Assembly: GCA_003505715.1 (NCBI GenBank)
Contig: DNXU01000541.1
Location: 1 to 11,268 of the forward strand
Origin: Cyanobacteria bacterium UBA8803
GTDB lineage: Bacteria > Cyanobacteriota > Cyanobacteriia > Cyanobacteriales > Coleofasciculaceae
Reading direction: 5' to 3'
Length of the DNA stretch: 11,268 nucleotides
Below, piece by piece: positions 7,262 through 11,268 of this stretch. The notes beneath the pieces are model-generated. The model did not search any database, had not been told where the DNA came from, and saw only the letters and a program-made list of their open reading frames with translations. Position numbers and translations under genes: made by a program. Position 1 is the first letter of the stretch; every line of letters begins with the position of its first letter.

Positions 7262-7951
7262 ATGGAAAGGAGAAATATCCTACTGGACAAAATTATTTAG
7301 GCAATTAAGGAACATAATTGGAATCTTTGTACCCAACAATGCTTTAGAGTTCTTTATGGACTGCCAGCGACGTTACAAATTGAACTAGCTTCTTTTATGA
7401 TGCACCGTTACCTCCCCATCTTTGAAAAACAACAACCCGATATTATCTGGCCAAGACAACTGTTAAGTGATGTCGGTAAATGGGTGGAGCAATTTGATAG
7501 ATCCGTTCCCGATATAGAAGCATTGGACTTTTCGGCGAATGTTAGTTACTCACTTAGTTTTGATGCTATTTTGGTAGCTTATTCCTATCGGGATAATCCC
7601 TTTGCGCTAACATCAGCTTGTGCTTGTGCAGTGGAATCAGCTATTCATGCAAGTCGCAATAATGTTTGGGCTACTGACGATCCTGAAGCTGTCGAACTGT
7701 GGCGGCAAGGAAGACGTTATATGGCACGCTCTCCGATTGGAAATACTGCTGCTATTGCTGTTCTAGAGAGAGAATGGACAGAAGTTGTTGACTGGTTGAA
7801 GCACCAAGAAATTTGGACATATCCAGATGGGGTTAATTTAGAGATAATGGAAAGGCAACTAGATTATTGGATTGATAATGAAATGGTGTTAATTGTGCCA
7901 GAAATTGCCGAAATAATGGGCAAGATTTTAGCAGTAGGCGAAGGAGAGTAA
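7262..7951 (+). pseudogene. Immunity-like gene with an early nonsense codon
   Basis: From ATG 7262, preceded by AGGAG at 7255-7259, the frame would give 229 residues. It has an in-frame TAG at 7298-7300 (codon 13). The frame continues past the stop with clear similarity to the intact neighbour at 8046: M-E-R-R-N-I-L-L-D-K against M-P-R-R-K-K-L-V-D-D, then E-H-N-W, C-F-R-V-L-Y-G-L-P, L-A-S-F-M, R-Y-L-P-I-F-E, L-T-S-A-C-A and E-R-E-W. The TAG occupies a Leu position, so a single TTG-to-TAG change explains it. The first ATG after the stop is 7397, inside the conserved block and without a ribosome site, so a functional restart is doubtful. It follows the orphan toxin tail by 11 nt and was presumably its immunity gene. 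Confidence 0.75.
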
Positions 7952-7974
7952 TGAATAAAGCAGACTATAGATGA
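7951..7974 (+). pseudogene. Vestigial start of a third gene of the 4874 family
   Basis: ATG overlaps the preceding TAA (TAATG) and follows AAGGAGAG. It encodes M-N-K-A-D-Y-R and then TGA. The protein at 4874 starts M-N-K-A-E-Y-W; the first 20 bases match at 16-17 positions, including ATGAATAAAGC. The rest of the gene is gone. The similarity is short but sits exactly at a start codon with a ribosome site, which favours a real remnant. Confidence 0.45.
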
Positions 7975-8032
7975 ATCCATCTTGACATCTTAACAGACCG
8001 AAAATGCCCCAAACCTCTGAACCTAAATCTGT

Positions 8033-8036
8033 GGAG
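8033..8036 (+). promoter_or_regulatory. Ribosome binding site fixing the start at 8046
   Basis: GGAG lies nine bases before ATG 8046. The in-frame ATG at 8004 has no such site, and the one at 8037 directly abuts it. The broken paralog aligns from its own first residue with ATG 8046. Confidence 0.6.
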
Positions 8037-8045
8037 ATGCACCTC

Positions 8046-8810
8046 ATGCCAAGAAGAAAAAAATTAGTCGATGACCTAGTTCTAGCTATTTCTGAACATA
8101 ATTGGTGTTCCTGTCATGCCCACTGCTTCCGAATTCTTTACGGGTTGCCTGCTGATTGGCAAATTAAACTAGCCTCTTTCATGGCATATCGTTACTTACC
8201 TATTTTTGAGAACAATTCGCCAGACACCAAGTGGCCGAGAATACTTCTAGATGATTTGCCAAAATGGGTGTCGGAGTTTGGCAAAATTCTGCCACGCCGT
8301 CAAGACAAATCCAAAAGTGCTAATTCCAGCCAACATTCTGACCAGGAGAATATACAATTTTTTAGCAGCTTGCGAGGTTTGGTCAATGCTCATTATCATC
8401 AAGATGAACCGTTTATTCTGACATCGGCTTGCGTTTACACGCTAATGTTAGCTATCGCTGCCCACGGAAGTTATGCTTGGGCGACCAACAATCCCGAATC
8501 TCAAAAAAAGTCGAAGAATAACACAGGCATATCTGCTCTCCATGGCTCGGTTTTTGACAATGTAGTAGCTATGACTGTTGAGGAAAGAGAATGGAGACAA
8601 GTAGCAGAATGGTTAAATACTGAAGAAATATGGAACTATCGAGATGAAGTTGACATTAAGGAGATTGAGCAATTGCTGGCTGATTGGAAAAGAGATGAAA
8701 TGCTGTTGTTAGGAGGGCAATCTTTCAAGTTATTGAAGGGCAAAAAACCTAAATACGATCTTTCGGCTTCAGACATCATGAACAGATTTAAAGAATTAGG
8801 TTTTATCTGA
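8046..8810 (+). CDS. Immunity-like protein, intact paralog of the 7262 gene
   Basis: This encodes 254 residues from ATG 8046; a longer reading from ATG 8004 adds 14 residues with no counterpart in the paralog. Conserved features are E-H-N-W near residue 17, a C-x-C-H-x-x-C cluster at about 21-27, R-I-L-Y-G-L-P-A-D-W-Q, R-Y-L-P-I-F-E, W-P-R-I-L-L-D-D, a middle L-T-S-A-C-V block and E-R-E-W near the C-terminus. It is longer than the paralog by a Ser/Gln-rich insert (about 85-100), a Lys/Asn-rich insert and a C-terminal extension. No signal peptide or transmembrane segment. I recognise the family only as hypothetical proteins of cyanobacterial toxin-immunity neighbourhoods. Its own toxin tail is not present upstream, so it is either an orphan immunity gene or protects against kin toxins. 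The role is inferred. Confidence 0.7.
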   Translation: MPRRKKLVDDLVLAISEHNWCSCHAHCFRILYGLPADWQIKLASFMAYRYLPIFENNSPDTKWPRILLDDLPKWVSEFGKILPRRQDKSKSANSSQHSDQENIQFFSSLRGLVNAHYHQDEPFILTSACVYTLMLAIAAHGSYAWATNNPESQKKSKNNTGISALHGSVFDNVVAMTVEEREWRQVAEWLNTEEIWNYRDEVDIKEIEQLLADWKRDEMLLLGGQSFKLLKGKKPKYDLSASDIMNRFKELGFI

Positions 8811-8893
8811 TTAATTAAGTAGATTAAATGAACAAAATTAATGGCAATCTACATTAATAGTAATCTACAACTTTTGATCTGGAAAACTAACTC

Positions 8894-9379
8894 ATGAGCA
8901 ATACCCCGGAAGAAGAATTCAGCCAAAGAGACAAAATAGTGTTCATTCTGGTGAACCTAATCTACTGTCCTTTTAGAATTGCGTACTACATCAAAAGATT
9001 TGCTTCACTAAAAACATATAGAATCGTGCTTGATTGGGTAAAAAAACAAAATTTGCCCCTAGATACAGCCCGCGAACTTAAACTGCCATTTTATTTAGCA
9101 GGAATTACCTGGCGGGGTACTGTGTATGCTTTACATACAGATGACGATCGCTATTGTATTCTGATGAAAACCTGGATTTTTTTTGGTAGAGAAAACTTTT
9201 GTGGCACTTTCTATTGCGATCGACCATTGGCTATTGCTAATGAAGTAATCTCCATTCAGGGAAAATATATTTGTCGCGATCGCAATGGGGAAGAAGACTA
9301 TAGTCCAAACTTCAAAGCACTATACATAACTAAACGTCATAATGACCAACTATTTGAAGTTGACTACAGATTGAATTGA
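8894..9379 (+). CDS. Small protein with hydrophobic N-terminus, putative immunity family
   Basis: The 161-residue product starts M-S-N-T-P-E-E-E-F-S. A hydrophobic stretch at about 15-33 (I-V-F-I-L-V-N-L-I-Y...) may anchor it in a membrane; the rest looks soluble. Blocks shared with the copy at 9573 are D-W-V-K-x-Q-N-L-x-L-D-T-A, R-G-T-V, and R-Y-C-I-L-M-K-T-W-I-F-F-G (about 86-98). It ends L-F-E-V-D-Y-R-L-N. I do not recognise the family. It is the only complete member of a three-gene run in the same orientation. The ATG at 8894 has no clear ribosome site, but the same first five codons and start recur in the 9400 copy, which supports it. A membrane-bound immunity protein would fit a toxin acting at the envelope, but that is speculation. 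Confidence 0.7.
   Translation: MSNTPEEEFSQRDKIVFILVNLIYCPFRIAYYIKRFASLKTYRIVLDWVKKQNLPLDTARELKLPFYLAGITWRGTVYALHTDDDRYCILMKTWIFFGRENFCGTFYCDRPLAIANEVISIQGKYICRDRNGEEDYSPNFKALYITKRHNDQLFEVDYRLN
9276..9283. repeat. HIP1 octamer GCGATCGC
   Basis: Highly iterated palindrome typical of many cyanobacterial genomes. One perfect copy is found here, inside the 8894 gene. It is used as a lineage clue. Confidence 0.7.
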
Positions 9380-9399
9380 TAGTTTCTATACCAATCCTT

Positions 9400-9573
9400 A
9401 TGAGCAATACCCCGGAAAAACAATTTAGTCTCGCAGAGAAAATAAGGTTAATTATATTGCACCTATATACGTTGAATTAATGGTTAAGGGACTGCTACTA
9501 TTTTAATCACCTTTATGTGGAGAAAAGCTACGGTGATAACCGCCACTTTGAGGTGTATTTCAACCTCCATTGA
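9400..9573 (+). pseudogene. Internally deleted copy of the 8894 family
   Basis: ATG 9400 begins M-S-N-T-P-E-K-Q-F-S, matching the first codons of the 8894 gene, with a hydrophobic run after it. The same frame reaches TAA at 9478-9480 and then continues to TGA 9571-9573 with D-C-Y-Y-F-N-H-L-Y-V-E-K and H-F-E-V-Y-F-N-L-H. This matches the last 22-26 residues of the 8894 protein (A-L-Y-I-T-K ... L-F-E-V-D-Y-R-L-N). About 100 central codons are missing, including the whole R-Y-C-I-L-M-K-T-W core. It is therefore a deletion remnant with head and tail in one frame plus a stop at the scar. Confidence 0.75.
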
Positions 9574-9920
9574 TGACGGGAATGAGAAAAATAATGAAAA
9601 CCTGGGCAGAAATCCTCTCGCCAATTATTGGTTTACCAACTTTAATCCTACACCTCTGGCGAACCACCTCACGTAGTAAGAGCGAATACTTATCAAGAAA
9701 ACACGCTTCATTAGCGCAATATCAGGAAGTAATGGATTGGGTAAAAACTCAAAATCTCCTTCTAGATACAGCCCAAGAAATTCCCTTACCCCCCCATTTA
9801 GCACAGATTACCCAAAGGGGCACAGTATTGGTTCTCCATGGGGCTGATTCTCGCTATTGTATTCTCATGAAAACTTGGATTTTTTTTGGTTCTTTAGTAC
9901 CTAGTATGCCAAATACATAG
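9573..9920 (+). pseudogene. Copy of the 8894 family truncated by an IS insertion
   Basis: ATG 9573 overlaps the stop of the preceding remnant (TGATG); ATGs at 9582 and 9594 are alternatives. The protein has a hydrophobic stretch (I-L-S-P-I-I-G-L-P-T-L-I-L-H-L-W), then D-W-V-K-T-Q-N-L-L-L-D-T-A and R-Y-C-I-L-M-K-T-W-I-F-F-G as in the 8894 protein. Similarity stops abruptly after that block at 9887-9890. The remaining codons (S-L-V-P-S-M-P-N-T) come from the ISL3 element end. The missing 60 or so residues should lie beyond the far end of the element, outside this window. Confidence 0.75.
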
Positions 9921-9964
9921 CAGAAAAAGCAAAAAAGAGATGAAATCAGTCTATCTAATAGGGA

Positions 9965-9986
9965 GTCAATCCAGATAGGGATTGAC
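9965..9986. repeat. Stem-loop in the IS leader
   Basis: GTCAATCC (9965-9972) and GGATTGAC (9979-9986) are perfect complements around a 6-nt loop. It lies about 65 nt upstream of the transposase ATG. Hairpins near IS ends commonly limit transcription from outside or recruit transposase. There is no U-run after it, so it is not a standard terminator. Confidence 0.5.
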
Positions 9987-10005
9987 AGATGAGGCGTATT
10001 TATTA

Positions 10006-10023
10006 TCTTCTATAGATAGAAGA
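10006..10023. repeat. Second inverted repeat in the IS leader
   Basis: TCTTCTAT and ATAGAAGA are perfect complements separated by two bases, ending 28 nt before the transposase ATG. The loop is too short for a normal RNA hairpin at full pairing, so this is better seen as a near-palindromic DNA site or a fortuitous repeat. Confidence 0.4.
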
Positions 10024-10051
10024 AAAGAACGGTTGAGATGCATTTATAGTC

Positions 10052-11268
10052 ATGATAGCGAAAAAGGGAATAAAACGGCTAACAGAGATTCTGAATATAG
10101 AGGGAATAAAAGTAATTTCGCAGCGTCAGCATGAAGGGATTGGGATAATTTTCCAGATTGAGCCAATCCAGAAAGAAAGTATTTGTTCTCGTTGTGGGAC
10201 AAAAAGTCATAGAGTCCATCAAAATCATCGATATATAGTTAAGGATTTACCTTGGGGAGAAAAGCCAGTATTTTTAGAGATTAATAGGCGACAATTCAAA
10301 TGCGAAAAGTGTCGCCAGCCGTTTAGCGAGGATTTGGATTTTATAAAAAAAAGAAGGACTTACACCAAACGACTAGGGAGGCAAATTATACAAGAAGTTC
10401 TAGAGAACGATGTTCACAGTGTAGCGAAAAAAAGAGTGGTGACAACAGAAGAGATAGAAAGGATGTTAAAAGATGCAGCGGAAGAACTATTGGAATCAAA
10501 ACCGACTGAGTTGAAGAGATTAGGAATTGATGAAATAGCGCTAATTAAAGGAAAAGGAAATTACTGTGCAGTATTAATAGATTTAGATAAGTCTAAATTA
10601 ATCGGGATTTTAGCAGGAAGGACACAAGAAGAAATTAGCCAAGTAATGAGGGGATGGGGGACAGAGGTTTTAGAGGGAATAGAAGAAGTAAGTATAGATT
10701 TATGGAAAGGTTACAAAAATTTAGTAATAGAACTAATGCCGAATGCTCAAGTAGTTGCGGATAGATTTCATGTAATGGCACAAATAAATAAGGAGTTAGA
10801 TATTCAAAGGAAAAGAGAGAAAAGCAAAATAGAGAATTCAATTAGAACTGCAAAAACGGCAGAAGAGAAAGCAAAACATGAGCAAGTATTAGAGGGATTA
10901 AAGAAAAGCAAATATGTCTTATTGAAGAACGAGAAAGACCTAAGCGAAGAGCAGAAAAGTAAACTTGTGCAGGTTAAAAAGGTATCTCATGAACTGAAAA
11001 TAATGCATGAATTAAAAGAAGAAATACGAAATATTTATGAGCAAACTGATAATTGGCTAACGGGGTTATTAAAATTGGGGATATGGCTAGCAAGCGCGAA
11101 AAAATATTTTCCCAATAGTCAAAACACCATTATCCGCTGGCTTGATGAAATTATTGCTTACTTTGACAACAGAACTACGAGTGGTGTGGTTGAGGGTATC
11201 AACAATAAGCTCAAGTTGATTAAACGCTCTGGTTATGGCTTTAGAAACTTTGAGAATTACCGAATTAG
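10052..11268 (+). CDS. ISL3-family transposase, 3' end beyond the window
   Basis: There are 405 codons from ATG 10052 with no stop before the edge. A zinc ribbon lies at the N-terminus (C45-x2-C48 and C84-x2-C87, with R-Q-P-F following), as in ISL3 transposases. The DDE residues are probably D160 (L-G-I-D-E-I-A), D216 (S-I-D-L-W-K-G-Y) and E381 (G-V-V-E-G-I-N-N), with A-D-R-F-H at 236-240. A Lys/Glu-rich insert lies at about 250-320. The end, G-Y-G-F-R-N-F-E-N-Y-R-I, is close to the usual C-terminus, so only a few tens of residues should be missing. It catalyses cut-and-paste movement of the element. No strong ribosome site precedes the ATG, as is usual for IS genes kept at low expression. 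All catalytic residues are present, so it may be active. Confidence 0.88.
   Translation, partial: MIAKKGIKRLTEILNIEGIKVISQRQHEGIGIIFQIEPIQKESICSRCGTKSHRVHQNHRYIVKDLPWGEKPVFLEINRRQFKCEKCRQPFSEDLDFIKKRRTYTKRLGRQIIQEVLENDVHSVAKKRVVTTEEIERMLKDAAEELLESKPTELKRLGIDEIALIKGKGNYCAVLIDLDKSKLIGILAGRTQEEISQVMRGWGTEVLEGIEEVSIDLWKGYKNLVIELMPNAQVVADRFHVMAQINKELDIQRKREKSKIENSIRTAKTAEEKAKHEQVLEGLKKSKYVLLKNEKDLSEEQKSKLVQVKKVSHELKIMHELKEEIRNIYEQTDNWLTGLLKLGIWLASAKKYFPNSQNTIIRWLDEIIAYFDNRTTSGVVEGINNKLKLIKRSGYGFRNFENYRI

Larger units (their letters stand above)
9888..11268 (+). mobile_element. ISL3-family insertion sequence, left part
   Basis: The left end is placed at 9888-9891, where the interrupted gene diverges from its paralog. 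The sequence there starts GGTTCTTTAGTACC, and a GG start fits ISL3 ends. The element contains a non-coding leader of about 165 bp with two inverted repeats and then the transposase gene, and continues past the window. The right end and the target duplication cannot be seen. Confidence 0.7.

Noticed and set aside
10635-10841. Minus-strand ORF of 68 codons, Leu/Phe-rich
   Set aside because: Antisense to the transposase core; its hydrophobic look comes from the purine-rich codons of the sense strand.
1-11268. CRISPR array, tRNA or rRNA genes
   Set aside because: No regularly spaced repeats, no cloverleaf with a CCA-type end and no rRNA-like blocks were seen on either strand.

Overview
The window looks like part of the chromosome of a filamentous or colonial cyanobacterium. 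The clues are cyanobacterial-style immunity-like protein families, an HIP1 octamer (GCGATCGC) at 9276-9283, and insertion-sequence debris of types common in these genomes. No RNA genes, CRISPR array or replication origin were seen.

Left part (1-4774). A piece of an IS1380-type transposase runs off the left edge on the minus strand and is joined to the 3' end of a large minus-strand AAA+ ATPase gene. The ATPase has the layout of the ATPases found in extracellular contractile injection system (eCIS) loci. Divergent from it, across about 93 bp that carry a perfect 14-bp palindrome at the midpoint, lies an 828-residue protein. It has a DUF4157 metalloprotease-like domain, a proline-rich linker, a PG_binding_1 domain, a helical region and an unrecognised Cys-rich C-terminus. 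DUF4157 proteins are recurrent eCIS-associated cargo or toxin carriers, so these two genes look like the ATPase and effector of an injection-system locus. Its structural genes (sheath, tube, baseplate) are not in this window.

Middle and right part (4874-9890). Next come plus-strand genes that look like an immunity bank for a polymorphic toxin: a 457-residue protein made of two tandem copies of one domain, a short immunity-like protein, two related proteins of about 230-254 residues, and a run of three related small proteins with a hydrophobic N-terminus. Between them are remnants. The most telling is an orphan toxin tail at 7023-7250. It begins with the same 13-codon junction motif (Q-S-E-x-x-x-E-N-Q-R-T-R-P) that precedes the C-terminal domain of the full-length effector, it has two in-frame stops, and it ends 11 nt before an immunity-like gene. 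That is the signature of displaced toxin-tail/immunity cassettes. Several immunity genes are broken: by a nonsense codon at 7298, by an internal deletion at 9400-9573, by an IS insertion at about 9888, and by loss of all but the first codons at 7951.

Right edge (9888-11268). An ISL3-family element with a largely intact transposase gene enters here and runs past the end. A diverged ISL3 transposase tail at about 6282-6452 shows that another such element was lost from within the cassette. Taken together, the window reads as the variable tip-swapping region of an eCIS effector, with one complete effector and its presumed immunity gene followed by an archive of older toxin/immunity pairs being worn down by IS activity.
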